Made by a program: the position numbers and the translations under genes. The notes below the pieces were generated by a model. That model was not told where the DNA came from. It worked only from the letters and a program-made list of their open reading frames with translations, and did not search any database. 64,000 nucleotides of DNA, taken from assembly GCA_943735955.1 (NCBI GenBank), contig OX030956.1, forward strand, positions 3,908,412-3,972,411, read 5' to 3'. Below, in pieces: positions 19,333-33,400 of this stretch; the first letter of the stretch is position 1; each line of letters starts with the position of its first letter. This stretch comes from Piscicola geometra. Its lineage: Eukaryota; Annelida; Clitellata; Hirudinida; Piscicolidae.

Positions 19333-21959
19333 CTGATATGAAAATATAGTTTATATTTAAATATTATAACCTATATACAAATATAATTAAAATAATATGC
19401 CATATATACGAATAGAATTTAAAGTTATATTAAAAATAAAATATGTGAATATAATTATTCTCAATTACTCACACAGGCTATCGAGTCCATTAGAGCGACC
19501 ACCGTCTGCACTCACTAACCCCTTCGGACATGCCATCTAACCATGCTATTATTTATTCATTTATTATTATTATAATTATTATATACATTTTTTTAAATGG
19601 CTATTTAATCAATTATTATTATTTTTTCATTTTACTAAGTTTGTTTCTCCATTAGAACCCGTCTCATACTTAGAAGCCTTTGTGCACTTTTTCTTATTCC
19701 ACTTTTCGCTTCGCATGGATTGACAGACGTGCGAGTGCCCGAATGGAAATTATTCCCATTTTTAAGGCGTTACAAACATATTTTTAGAAGATGATTCTAA
19801 TGTGATTATAACTCCTCGGGTGAGTATGCAAAGTATTCACTAACTGTCTTGGAGTTCTTGGAGATTTTTGCCATTTTCGAATGCAAAAACAAGAGAACCG
19901 ATCAATCACATGTGTCTATAAGATGAATTTTGTAAAATTCAAAAGCGCTTTTCAGTAAATTAATTAATTTAAAAAGTTTTCAAATCTTTTATAGAATTTA
20001 AATCTTTATAAAAATTTAAATAAAATCAATTAACTTTATTAAGAGTTTTAACCACCTCTCACATTCAACTACACCCAAATCACCATCATCATCATCTCCA
20101 CAGCACTATCACCTCACCTCATCACCACATCATCATCATTCTCACAAAGACATCTTCATCATCATCTTTCTGGATCCTCTTGGCACTGGTGTGGAGGTGC
20201 AACTGGAAGTGCAGAAGAGGTCTTTTTCGAATTTTGAATTGTTGCTGTTGTGGCTGGTTTCTTCTATGCTGTTGCAGCTCACCTGATTTGCTGCGGCCAT
20301 TCCTCAACAGACTGAAAAGCGACTAATAGTCCAAAAAACCTTTCTAATAAATACTAATTCATTCTTATTTAGAGTTATAATTAACAAATATTTCACATAA
20401 AACAGTTTATTAGGAAAATGTAAAGGCTGGTTTAAGCTGCCAACCAAAGATCAAAAAATTGATATTTTCGATAAGTGACTTTTTGTCTTTTGAAAACAGA
20501 TTTTTTTATATAAATCAATGTAGACATTTTTTTAAGCTTTAAAACTTTTAGAGTCTATAAAAAGAAACCTTTGAGTTGTGTTCAAAAAGCCTTAGATAAG
20601 ATAAAACTAGAAGAAAAAACATTAAAAAAACCTGAAACTCTAGAAAGCAAGTGAAATGATAAAAACTATAAAAAATTACACAAAAAATGTTTTAAAAAAC
20701 AAACAGTTTCACAACATAAAAGCCATAAAACAAGAAAAATGCTTGCAAATTATTGCAGCGGAAGCCTTAATTAGAGGAATGCAATGACATATGGGATTAA
20801 AAAAACTGTTAAATTTCAACAACAAAAAAGCAAAAATTAATAAATGGAACAGAAAAACAATTTCGTGAAAGGTTTCCTTTCATCGCGGCCTATCTTTTCA
20901 ATTTTAATTAACTTGAGGAGTTTTAGCTCCAAAGTAACAGTAAGGTTTTGATGCCAGTACGGAGTGGAACAACCAACCGGCGGACAAAAATAATGCCTTA
21001 AAAGTATGTGGAAACGGATGGAAAAATGAATGGAGTGAATAATTTAAAGAATCTGCAGCAGAATTAATGAGTCGCTTTATGCGGTGCCGAACAATATAAT
21101 ATGATGGAACGTCGAATTATGGAAAAATAACTCCAAACCGCTGTCTTCTGAGTGTGCATTAAAAGCTCTAAAAAGTTTATTGGAATATAAAAGTCTTCCA
21201 ATTATATTAAGAATCCTGTAACAACCCATTTGTCTGTTTTGTTCAAATAATGTGAAAATATTGTCTAATAAAAGCAAAAAAACTACGAATAAAACTGATA
21301 TAAAAACCCCAAATGCCTTCCAAAATCTTTTAAATTTTCCTTTTATTCCTTAAAGTATTAAAACTGCCAATTTGTTCGCTAATGACTACCCAGACTACAG
21401 CGCAGTGGTCTGCAATCAATCACTCCTTTCCTGCTGCCACTATCCACATCGAATCTCTATATGTATTTATCAGGCAATAGTATTATTATAGTGAAAAGCT
21501 TTTTTCTGAAAACGAAGAAATGATTAATTATTGATTTTTAAAGCTTCAAATCCATATTAAACATTCTATGTTTTGTTTCTGAAAAAGTTTTATAAATTCC
21601 TTTCAGTTTTTTTTCAACTTTGGGGAGATACAAACTTCAATTTCGAGGGAATTGAATCTCTTCAATTATTTTCGATTCGAGATAATTTATAGAGCTAAAA
21701 GACGTGATGCTAGTTCAAAATCGTTTCAAATATAGGCACGCTATCACTATCACCATCACTGCTAAGAATATCTGTTGCGACTGTCTAAAAACTAAACCTT
21801 TCTCTTTCAACAACCCTCAGACTAAAATCTTAACAAAACATCTGCAAAGAAATTAAATACCATATTAAAACTAACGAACCCACAAATTGAATTGTTTGAA
21901 AAATATATTTATCGAAAAACGGGTTTGAGCCTCATAAGAGTGGCCAGCAATAAAGTAGT

Positions 21960-22115
21960 AAAAAAGACTGAAACAGCAAACACAACGAACACACCAACAA
22001 GAAACACCAAAGCGACCACCACACCAGCAACAAGCACAACAACCACCACACCAACAACAAGCACAACAACCACCACACCAACAACAAGCACAAAAACACC
22101 ACACCAGCAACAACA
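21960..22115. repeat. ACAACAAGCACAACAACCACC minisatellite
   Basis: Copies of an ACACCA / ACAACAAGCAC / AACCACC unit of about 27-30 bp. It gives Thr-rich and Cys-Val-rich spurious frames. Confidence 0.8.
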
Positions 22116-22239
22116 AACGCAAAGAGCAAGACATACAGAACGCATTAGGAGTCTATGGAGCAGGACATGGAAGGTTAATTTGATTGCACGCAAGCCTTAG
22201 AACTTCATCCGACACTAATCACGTGCCTCACTGGAGTTT

Positions 22240-22750
22240 TTCTACGTGCCTCCTCCATGCCTCCTCCATCCCTCCTCCATGCCTCCTCCATCCCTCCTTC
22301 ATGCCTCCTCCATGCCTCCTCCATGCCTCCTCCATCCCTCCTCCATGCCTCCTCCATACCTCCTCCATGCCTCCTTCATCCCTCCTCCATGCCTCCTCCA
22401 TGCCTCCTTCATCCCTCCTCCATGCCTCCTCCATCCCTCCTTCATGCCTCCTCCATGCCTCCTCCATGCCTCCTCCATCCCTCCTCCATGCCTCCTCCAT
22501 ACCTTCTCCATGCCTCCTTCATCCCTCCTCCATGCCTCCTCCATGCCTCCTTCATCCCTCCTCCATGCCTCCTCCATGCCTCCTCCATGCCTCCTCCATG
22601 CCTCCTCCATGCCTCCTCCATGCCTCCTCCATGCCTCCTCCATACCTCCTCCATACCTTCTTCATGCCTTCTCCATGCCTCCTCCATCCCTCCTCCATGC
22701 CTCCTCCATCCCTCCTCCATGCCTTCTTCATCCCTCCTCTATGCTTATCT
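22240..22750. repeat. 12-bp CTCCATGCCTCC minisatellite, about 42 copies
   Basis: Units of TCCATGCCTCCT and TCCATCCCTCCT alternate irregularly. A 12-bp period keeps all frames open on both strands, hence several overlapping frames of about 100-190 codons that are not credible genes. Confidence 0.97.
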
Positions 22751-25700
22751 TCATGATAACCTCCGCCTTATCACATTACTAGTCGTCCATTAATTAGATT
22801 CTTAAATGTTAATGGAGTGGTTCGCGTAATTGGGTTAAGATGCGATGCGGATCTGGAATCGTCTGTTTTTTTATTATTCTATTTGGTGGTTTAAGCTGCT
22901 ATAAAACTATTTGCAAGCTGGCATTTTTGTAATTATAAAAAAGTATCATTAAATGGCTAATCAGAGTCAATGATTTGAACATCATTTGTATAAAAAAAAA
23001 ATTATAGTTTTTTTATTTTCCGACTTGAAGGATAGATTAGTAAAATCACTCTAGCGATTAGTTGTAAACATTAGGATCAGATTCTATGGTAATAGTGATC
23101 TGCACGCGCCCCCTAGCTAGTAAAAAACATTAAAATTTTTTTTGATTTTTTAACAATGTGAGATGTCTCAAAATAGTTTTACCAAATTAGTGTCCTATCA
23201 TTTTCTTTATGCATTCAACAATTCTGTGGGTAAAATTTAATCCTAACCGTCGTTCCAGGGTTAAAAGATTTCAAATTTATTTCATTTCTGATCTTTTAAG
23301 CAAGCCAACTCTTAGAAAACCATTTTTTGAATGTTTATGGATTCACAGTACAAAATACTTTATTTTCATATGAATTATTTTAAAACGTACAACGTAATTA
23401 TTCACTTAATTGTTATAATAACAATTTCAAATAAAAATAAATTTCTTTGATTAGTATTCTGAATGCTAATGTGGGTAGTCAGCAATCCATCAATCGTCTC
23501 TTTGTGACTATATTACATCGATCTCAGCGCCTACAGATTTAAATGCTAATTCCACTGATGACAGAAAAATTGAAAAAAATCCATTTAACTTAATTTTCAA
23601 TTAGGAGATTAATTCATTAATTAACTTAATATTATATTTAATCCTGCTGTAATAAACTGTGTCTCATAATAATCTCATATGCTTATAAACTTGGGGCTTG
23701 TAAGAAACAATTTCCTTTTAGTCTTTCATTATCTATTTTTACCCAGAACTCTCCAGCGTCACCACGCTTCATCCACCATCTCCTTTTTTCATCATCATTA
23801 TCATCATCACTTTTTTTCTCATCATTATCACCACCACCATCTCCTATTTTACACTGGATAATCCTCTTTCCAGCCTCACACCACGAATGATCCTCACATC
23901 CGTCGCCATTTTAAACCTTCTTTTCTGTCTTTTAAACCTTTTTTCACCTTGAAACCAGCCATTCAGAAGTATTTTAGCAGTTTTTGAAATTTCTTCTTTT
24001 ATAATTATTTTCTTTTTTCTATTTATAACATTCGTTTCAAAGGTTTCAATCTGAAAGAAATAATTCGTAAACTTCAAATGATTTTTCTTTGTTTTACAAT
24101 TTAAATGAAGAGAAATTTTCCTACAAGTTTCGACATTTTTTCCTAATTGAAAATAAAAGAGTCGTTAAAGCTTTCGGCCCTTGGACGATTGCAGCTGCAT
24201 GTCAAACAGCTACAAATTTCCCAATGTTTTAAAACTTGTTAAAAGTGATTTTTTTTGAAAAAATGCAAGCGAAAAAATTGCATCAAAATTTTCAGTGCAT
24301 TTACAATCAAAATTGCAAAGTTCATGCACATTTAAAATTAGCCCACAAAAAATGACAAAAACTACTTAATCCTAAAATCTTGTATAGAAAAATCTTCAAT
24401 TATGCGATTGACTTTTTTTAATGTTGCGGTTATTTTTAAGAGAGAGTTACAGAGGCCCCCTAAGCTCGAGGCTTCAAATCATTAAATTAGAACAGTTGGT
24501 GCTAAAAAACTATATATAATTTTTTTTATAATTTTATACTCCCTAGATGAATATATAAAACTTATTTAATAAGAAAAAACGTTTTACTTTTCACGCAACA
24601 ATGAGTAATTTCAAATGTCTCTCTTGGTTAGAGGCTCTCAGACGAACTTTCAATCTTTCAATTCTGCCATCGCCTTTCATCACGCCAACCCTGCAAGACG
24701 TCAAATATCATTTTTTTGATTAAATGTACTTTTTATTATAGCATTTATTTGAAAAATATATTTATTTCAACTTATTAAATAATTTTTCCCGATTTCAAAA
24801 TGTACAATTTATAGAATACAAACCTTTAAATAAGCTTCATATATTGATAATATGAAAACCTCAGATAACCAATATAGAGATTCCTTACATAGACAGATTT
24901 AGAGAAAGTCCAAGGAAACTTTAAAAAAATAAAAAATATGGGGCGGCAAGATGTCAGAACCCATCCTTCTTCTTTTGCTTTCGTCTGCTCCCATTAGAGT
25001 CACCAGATAAACAGCACCGCAGGTCACTGCAGTCTCATACACTTTTGCTACTATTGCCGCAAATCACCCTTGTTACTTTTCCACACACGCCACCCTGCCT
25101 TCAATCTTTCTCTCTCTTCCGAAAGCATAAAACAAAAATACCTATGATGAAAAAACTGGAAAAAACAGTTTAGACAGACCCCGTCATCGGGAGAGGAAAC
25201 TTTGGTCTGTGTAAATTTTATACTATAGAATAAACCTGGAAGAAGTTTTAAATGAGGGATAAAAACTATTTCATTATCGATTTTTCGAAAGTTTTCTATT
25301 TTTAATTTTGAAATTTTTTTTACATCAGTTTTTAATATGATTTTTTTTCTGAATATCTATCGATGTTATTAAGTATGACTGTTTCCATTAAAAAAATACA
25401 CACACACACTTTAGGTTATTTAGATTATTTATTTTTATTTTAAAACTTTTCTATTTTTTCTGTAATTTTTTCAAAAATTTATAGTGTCAGTTGATTTTTA
25501 TAATTATGAGTTTTTTTATTCCTTTTGAATTCATGCGAATTAAACTTCAGTATAACAAATCGGTTGAATATAAAAACAAAGAAAGAATCAATTTTTAAAG
25601 ACCATTAAAATTGAAACTCTCACCAGCTAAAAATTTCACTGAAACTCACTTTCAACTATTTCAACAATAAATAGTTAGACCGTTAAAAATGATATTTATA

Positions 25701-28700
25701 GACTTGTGCTTCAATGACGCAATTTATATCATAAGAAACAATGCAAGACTCAAAGGGGCGCTTCAGTTGTGCCGCCTAAACAATAATCTACGTGCTGTTT
25801 TGGAGCCTAAAAATGTCTTCAACACTTCACTTGAATTACACCGCAATGCAAAAAAGCGTGAACTCTTTAAGAAAAATATTCTGAATATTCACGTTTAAAA
25901 AGATTTATAAGTTTTTAAAAAACTTGTAAACTCGAAAAGCACTTTGAAGAGCGTTGAGATCAAAAAGTGTCGCTAGCACACTTTTACAATTCTTTTTTTA
26001 AAGTTTAAGCAGTCAAACTTAACATTTCTTTTTTATGTATTTTTAATATTCTTATTTACCTTTTCTAAATACGTTTTAAAATAGTATCAGAATGGTTTTG
26101 ACATTTGATTTTTCTCAAGTATATATTTATTTATTTTATAAATTCTACTTTAAAAAAATAAAACTAAAAGAAGTTCTATAAAACAGTATAATTTTGAAAA
26201 GTATTAAATTTATACATTTTTCATCTAAAATTTCGTGCTTTTCAGTTTGTGATTTCTTATTTTTTAAATTTCCAAATTAAATTCTGTGAGATACACTAAG
26301 CTGGGCACTTATGAGCTAATAACTTTTTAACATTCTTTAAAAAAACTATCATACCACGAGTTACAATTATAATGATACACACATGAGTTGTCATGAGTTA
26401 TGCGATGACGATGACGATGACGATGGCGATGTTGCAATGGTTAAGACTGTCGTAAGTTTGATCTCGTCATCGTCTCGTAACCATTTTCTATATGGGAGTT
26501 GGACAAACGGGTAGACTTACGATTTTAAAAACAATTTTTAAAGAATAATTTATATATGTATTCAGTTTCTACCAGCTAAAATCAAGAGACCATGAACTTT
26601 TAAAAAGCTGGGGTTTACGTTGAGGTTTAAAAACACTGAAGCAACAGATGCAGCCACAAACACTGAAACAAAAACTTCTTCTAAACAAGTCTACATAGGC
26701 ATCTGTTGAAGTTAATTACAGACATGATCAAATTAATTCACAAAATAACTTTCAATGATGTCATGAAAAAAAGACGGGGAAAAAATCACCATTAAAATAA
26801 AAATGTGAAAATTTATATTTAGAAAGAAAATAAGTAGAACATATACAAGATGAATGAAGACATCCGTGGTACAATGATTATTTGCTTGAATGAAATAAAT
26901 ATCTTTCTCACAAAAAGCTTTTATTAAAGAACATAAATCTGATGAAAGAAAATAAAGTTTAAAACATATTTTTAAATATTAAAGAAAAATAACAGCAATG
27001 TTGAAAGCACGAAGACAAAAGCATGAATTGCTTGTAATTTTTTAGTAGATTAATGAGAAAACATAAATTTTAGTTTAATTTGGCATATCATAAAATTTAT
27101 TTGAAAATGTTAAAGCTATGAACGTAAAAATGTATTTTATGTTTAATTTTTAAAAAGTTATTTTTTTCGCTTTTCTTACAATGAGACTATTTTAAAATTC
27201 TGGTGTACAAACAAAACTCTGCCTAAACTTCTCTTTTCGTCCAACGCGTTCATTTTTACTTTGCAACTGAATGCGTTTTTTTGCAGTTAGCCGAGTTTTC
27301 TTTTGCGCTAATTAGCATGGGAAACAATTTCGACTGTGCTGCTTTTTTTTCTGTTTTTAGTTAAAATAATTTTTTTAACCCCTTGAAGACTAAATTATAT
27401 AATGTAGTGATAATTTATGAAAATAACAAACGTTATTTTTGAACCTTTTATATCACTCTGATAGATTAAATATAAAACCTTATACAGTAAACAATTGTTA
27501 AAAAAATTGTAAGTACCAGATTGTTCGGACACTAACAATGTTCTACACCATCATATTTTTACATTTTTGTTTTTTAGGCTCTTAGCTCGAATTTTTTAAA
27601 ATAAAAATTAGAATTTTTATGATGTTAATTATATCGAACAATAACATTTTTCGTAACTGAATTCAAATGCTATTATGACTTATTTAATTTTACTAAGAAT
27701 AGAAAGACTTATGAGAAAAAAATCAATAGTTATAAGTTTAGACTTTTTTGAAGTTGGTTTAAAAGTATTTCTTTTTAAGGATGCTTGAAAAATATTTATT
27801 CAAAAGTGTGCGAATATCTTGGTAAATATCTTACGTTATGTCCCAAATTTGACTCAACATAATGCTGAAATATTTTTTTTTATTTACAAATTAAATAACT
27901 AATTAAGTTATGAAAAAAATAAATTATAAGCAATAAAAAACGAATTTCACAAATTTATGATACTTTTATCGCACTGCAATGGCAAAATCCTAGATGTAAA
28001 GTTGATAATAAAATTTTTTCAAGGTATTATATTTTTTTCTAATTTTCCGTTAACTAGCCAAATGGATGCTTTAGAGTGTTCAGTGACTTCTAGTCCGCCT
28101 CAGAATTACTCCAAAATCGAATTTAAAGCATTTTTTAATCAACAACTTATAAAGAATGAAATTAAAATATATTCAATTTGCAAATCATTGAGGAGGTTGA
28201 AATCAATTGTGAACAGCATTTTAAGCAATAATTTTAATGATCGATCTTTTCATACGGTCATAAACTGGCATTCAAGTAGGAAATGTGAAAATGGAAAATT
28301 TCAATGTAGCAGTGTTTCTGAATAAGTTTCGTTTGTTCATTCAAATTCATTTATAAAATATTTCATAAAAATTTTTTTTGCCTTTGTTGAGATAAGGAAA
28401 ACTATCTGAAAAGATCAGAAAATTGTTTAACTTTAATCTTTTTTAACTAGATGTCACCGTCGCAAAAAAACTTCTTTCAATGAAGAAAAGTTGAAAGTAT
28501 TTTTCTAACCTGAGGCAAACGTTCTTAGAATTTAAAAGTTGTAAAAATTTAAATATTTAAAAATTAGTTTTATTCTTCAAGAGATTTTAATCACAAAGAC
28601 ATTCTTAGAATATTTACTTATGGGGCAGAGCCATTCATCATCGAAATCTCGGAATCAGGCTTTTAGTACCTTATCTCTCCAATCTAAATTTGTTGCTTTC

Positions 28701-30125
28701 AATGTTTGTCAAGCTTTTTCTATAAGTTTTATTTTGTCACAATTTATTTTATTTGATGAGACGGACACTTTTTCAAAAAAAACATTCTTCAAAGACAGAA
28801 CCTGCTTGTTCCATTTGTTAATTTTACAATGCTCCAGTTTTACAAACGATGAATTTTTATCAATTTTATGAACTCTAATTTTGTAGAAATACATGAAAAA
28901 CATGATTATTTCATTTCAGTAGAGTTTATATCCGTATTAGTTGGTAACAAAGTGACGAGACTTTAAAGCAGAGCTTGGCATGGAGCTGACCGAGTGGAGC
29001 GGAATTGCATGTCGAGTGAACGTAGATAAAGCAAGCATTGGCAAGATTCAGCCCTCATGAAGCTTTTAAAAAGTTTTCTCGATCAACCAAATATTCTCAG
29101 GTTTCATGCGTTTTCTGACTGCAAGAACTACTCTTCTGCCTGCATTCAATCTATTGAAAATCTCTAAGATTTGTAAAATAAATCTTTAATCAGTTTGATA
29201 TTGTAAAACTAAAATTTTATAGTTTATAATTTTCAATTCAACAAAGCCATATAATCGCACTTTAATGCGAGACTCATGTCTTTGGAGAAGGAATGTAAAG
29301 TCTCGGAAGATTTGGCTTCCATTGCACACGCTACACGTTAGAGGAATTGATAAAATGTGAAAGATTTGTAAGTTAGGATTTTCGAAGAATATTTATATAT
29401 AATAAATCAGTTTTCAGTAAACAAAGGTTGTCTTAGACGTGGCTTTTTTGTTTTATTTCTGGAGTGATAAACGTTCAAAATCACCAACCAGATATTGTTT
29501 AGTATAGTATCTTAGTAGAAATTATACTGTATAATTTATACTCTTTTTGTGGTCGTTATTTAAAAAAACACATTCTTGAAGTTTTAAAGAACGTGAATAT
29601 TTAAATCTTTCACAACTGTTACATTCTAAAACTGTGACGATGATCCTTTCCAAGTGTTCTCCTGTGAAGCGAAAATGAACGTTTTTTCTGAGGGTTAAAA
29701 GAATTGAAATCATCAAAGCACTACCAAGGTCAAATGAACTGCGTTGGTTTAACACCCTTAACTCAACTGAACTGAAGAAGGGTCAATATAATAAACACGA
29801 ATAAATACATGCAACGTTGTGGCAGGTGAATTTAATGGAGACTAGGATGTCTTAGACGTTTGATGTGCTTGTGAAATGAAAATGTGAATGGAAAACTAAT
29901 AAATCAATTTTAAATCATTTCATTCAAATACATGAAAGAAAAAACTTATAAAATGTATAAAATAAAAATATTTACGGATCAATAAACAAATTATTATACT
30001 CCTAATAACTCTCATTGTTCGAACAGAATTTTTCGAAAAAAAGCGAAACTTGCTCGCAGTTAAAGCAATGGAAATGCTTGCATTCATCATGCAAGGAAAT
30101 GATGATGCATGCAGGCTGCTGCTGC

Positions 30126-30132
30126 TATAAAG
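30126..30132 (+). promoter_or_regulatory. Candidate TATA box of the GPCR gene
   Basis: TATAAAG sits in a locally GC-rich stretch (CTGCTGCTATAAAGGCGCC) about 335 nt before the chosen start codon. A second TATATAA lies at 30401-30407. Position and sequence only. Confidence 0.3.
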
Positions 30133-30462
30133 GCGCCTAGGCGTCGGCTTGAGAGTCTCTGAAACTTGTCAGATTCTGATTTGGTCGGTTTCATTGTTTA
30201 ATAGATTGAAGTTTTTTGAGTACATTTTTATTGAATTTATGTTTAATAAATAAAAATACTAAATTATGTTTATAGAAAAGTCAAATTTGACTTCTTTATA
30301 TAACTTTATTTTAATCATTTAGTGAAGAATATGTTACAAAATACTCTAATTTAAAAAAAAACACTCTAAATATAAAAATAGGCCTAATGGCTGCTTAGGT
30401 ATATAAATTGCCGTTTTTTGCCTAGGCATCTAGATATCGGTTTACAAGCTAATCCTACAGTC

Positions 30463-33400
30463 ATGAATGTTTCCACGTGCTCAGCCTACTTGTCGTTTGT
30501 TTCGTCTCACTTCTTGAGAAAACAACCTTCAAACACCGATTCCCTCTTCTTCTTCCATCCATCGGAAAACAGATCATCGTTGCCACTAAACGCCACTGAA
30601 AGCGAAGTCTCATTCAACATCAGTGCCCACAGCTTCACGCCTGGAAGCAGCAAGCAAGCGGGCGTTTCATCTTTTGAACTCATCAGGTCGTACATCTTCC
30701 CCATCATCGGCATCTTCGGCATCGCAGGCAACCTCCTCACCCTCTTTGTCTTGACTCGCAGGCAGCAGCCACGTCCTTCCTCCATTGAGCGCTCGTACAA
30801 CTATGGCCTAGTGGCTCTGGCAGCAGCTGATTTGACGGTGTGTGTGTTGTGCACGCTGAAAACGATTCTGCAAATAAAACTCATCTCAGGTCCACAAGAC
30901 TCTCTCCTGCCCATCTACTTCGACACCTACCACGAGCCCCTCATCAACGTCGCCATCAACGCCAGCATCTGGTTCACCACAGCAATGGCGCTCAACAGAT
31001 ACGTGGCGATTTGCAAACCCTTGCATGTCCGATCCTTCGTCAATATTCGAAGCGTGCGTCTGTCAATTGTCTTCATCGTTGTCTTTTCCATCTTCTGCAA
31101 CATTCCACGCCTGCTCCGGTTCCATGTGGTGGCGCATCCCTGCAGAGACATGTTTTCCAAGACTGAAAGTGAAAAAATGGTTTTTCGCAGTGGATATAGT
31201 TTTCTTAGAAAGAATGAAAACGATACTAAAAATGAAAGTTGCAACGACAAAAATGGTGAAGTCAATGAAAGTATAGTGTGCCAATTTCTGGAAAAAGAAA
31301 AGCTTCAGTCTGGGTTGAACGAAGAAAATACTATAAACTACCCTGGTGTTAAAGCTAATAGAAAGATTTACAGAGCAAAAGAAAGTTTTTCTAATTTTGT
31401 GAAAAATCTGTTTCTTAAAATAAAAATAAAAACTCGGTTAAATAGTATAATCTTGTTTAGCGACACAAAAATCTCAAAAGATGACAATTTTGTAAAAGAA
31501 GATTTTGACATCAAGCACCGCGTCGTAAACGAAGTTGCGAAAGTAATTAACCCTGAATTAAGAATGAAGACTAATTCATCACCAAAGAACACGAATAAGG
31601 TCGATAGCTTTTTAATTGAAAATGGAGAAATCGGCTTGTTGTTGAAGAATAACTCACCTGAAGAAGAGCTTGTGAACTCCGAAAATAACCACATGTTTTT
31701 GTTGAAAACTGACGATAAAGATGAGAAAAAGTTTGCTGACAAAGAATTAAAATCTTCAAAATATGAACAAATATCTCATCAACATCTTACTTTTTTAAAA
31801 GATGCAAGAACTCCATTGAAGTCTACAACGCAGCGACTAAATGGGGAGAAAACTGAACTAAAAGTCTTCGAAGTTACGGCAGAGCATTTGAATGCATGTG
31901 AGTGTTATTACTATCAAAAGATGCCCACCAATGTGATCTTCAACACCAACATGGTGGTCAGCTACTGCTACAACTGCATGATGGCCATGGTGGGAATCAT
32001 GCTGCCCTTCCTGGTGATGCTCGTGTGCAACTTCTTCTTCGTCAAGGCAATCAAGGTTTCCTTTGCTCTTCGTCTGTCCTTCAAATCTAACAAATCTCAG
32101 TCATCCAAATACGCATCTTTCATCAACAAAGCAACAACTGAGAAACCCAACAAAGGAAGATTTAGCAGTTTGAAATCGTCTAGAAGTCACTCAATCAGCA
32201 GGTCGAGTGAAAATGAGAAGCTAGGACCAAAGAGTTTGAGTGAGACCTCTATGAAAATGATTGAATTTAACAACGAGAAAAGAAAAGAGAATATTTTATG
32301 TGTGAGTCAGTTGAGGAATGATAAGACGAACAAAAGAATAAAGATTTCTTTCAAAGATGCTCTCCAAAGACGGAACCATTTTGTGGCCACCAATCTTCAA
32401 AACTGTCAACCAACTGAACTCAAAACTATTTCACGATTGAAGGAGGACAGTGAGGCAGCTACTTCCCATTTTTCACGCCCCGTTCTGGGAAAACAAGCAA
32501 GCAGTGACAGTTTCATGAGCAGCAATGAGTTTGATGGCAGAGCTCGATTCAGCAGAAACTTCAAAGTGAAGTCATCCAAGTTCAAGAAAAGTTCTAGCAA
32601 CGAAAACCACATCACCTACACCATCTTTGCTCTCATCGTCTTCTTCATCATTCTCATCCTCCCCTCAGAAATACTCACATTTTTCCAGGTTTCTAGGCAT
32701 AGAAAGCGTTGTCTTAAAAAAATGTAACTAAAGATTCATTTTTTATTTAAGGAAAGGCACCCATAAGGGTTCTCAAATAAGGTTAAGTGGTTTACACACG
32801 TAATCATCGAAAGAATTTAGCATTGACAAAACACTATTGCATCACTAAATGTCTTTAAAATATTTAAAAATTTGAAATTTACAAAATAAATTTTCAAACT
32901 TTTAGAAGAAACAAATTAACGAGCAAATAATGTAAAAAAGTGAGTATTTAGAAAGATTGTGAACAATTTAAATAGGCAAGACTTTTGAAAATAAATAGAT
33001 TCTTTATCAAAACTTGATTTTCAAAAGTTTCTAAGCATGCCACAACTATCTTGCTAAGTATTATACCTAGAAAGAAAATAATATAAAATGTATAATACGC
33101 GCCTTTTTTCAACAAATTAATATTTTTTGTCAAAAAAATATTTAAAAAAAGCTTTAGTAAAACTCTGAAATTTTAATGAACGATTTTAAAATTATATAAA
33201 AATGAGTCAGGTTGCATATTGTGATTTTGCATTCCAAAAATCACATCAATCTTTCGTTTCTTCAGACATTACCCTATAAATAAAAGAAGTTAGTGTATTA
33301 TGGAATACCATAAAATGCCAATACCAGATTGTTTTGACACTTCATAATGTCCCGACACTATTATTTATCCCAAAAAAATTTTGTGGGTCTTTAGTTTGGA

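Larger units (their letters stand above)
16400..30120. other. Gene-poor AT-rich region
   Basis: About 13.7 kb with no reading frame that I can match to a protein. It contains the candidate KChIP 5' exon (17867-17912), minisatellites at 19230, 21960 and 22240, a short (GATGAC)n run near 26400 and pyrimidine-rich CATCAT runs near 20085 and 23790. The rest looks like unconstrained intergenic or first-intron DNA. Confidence 0.5.

Noticed and set aside
20122..20307. Alternative KChIP first exon around ATGGCCGCAGCAAATCAG
   Set aside because: Good start context and donor, but it ends in phase 0, which does not fit the phase-1 entry of the 15696 exon.
22184..22793. 190-codon Pro/Ser/Leu/His reading frame
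   Set aside because: Pure 12-bp minisatellite; all frames are open and there is no splice or homology support.
26395..26470. tRNA-like sequence after a (GATGAC)n run
   Set aside because: GTTGCAATGGTTAAGACT resembles an A box, but no B box or stems follow.
27957..28325. 122-codon reading frame
   Set aside because: Composition matches intergenic DNA, with no family resemblance.
30418..30462. Upstream start of the GPCR frame
   Set aside because: The frame begins with TTG. The first ATG is at 30463 and is followed by a glycosylation site, as expected for an extracellular N terminus.
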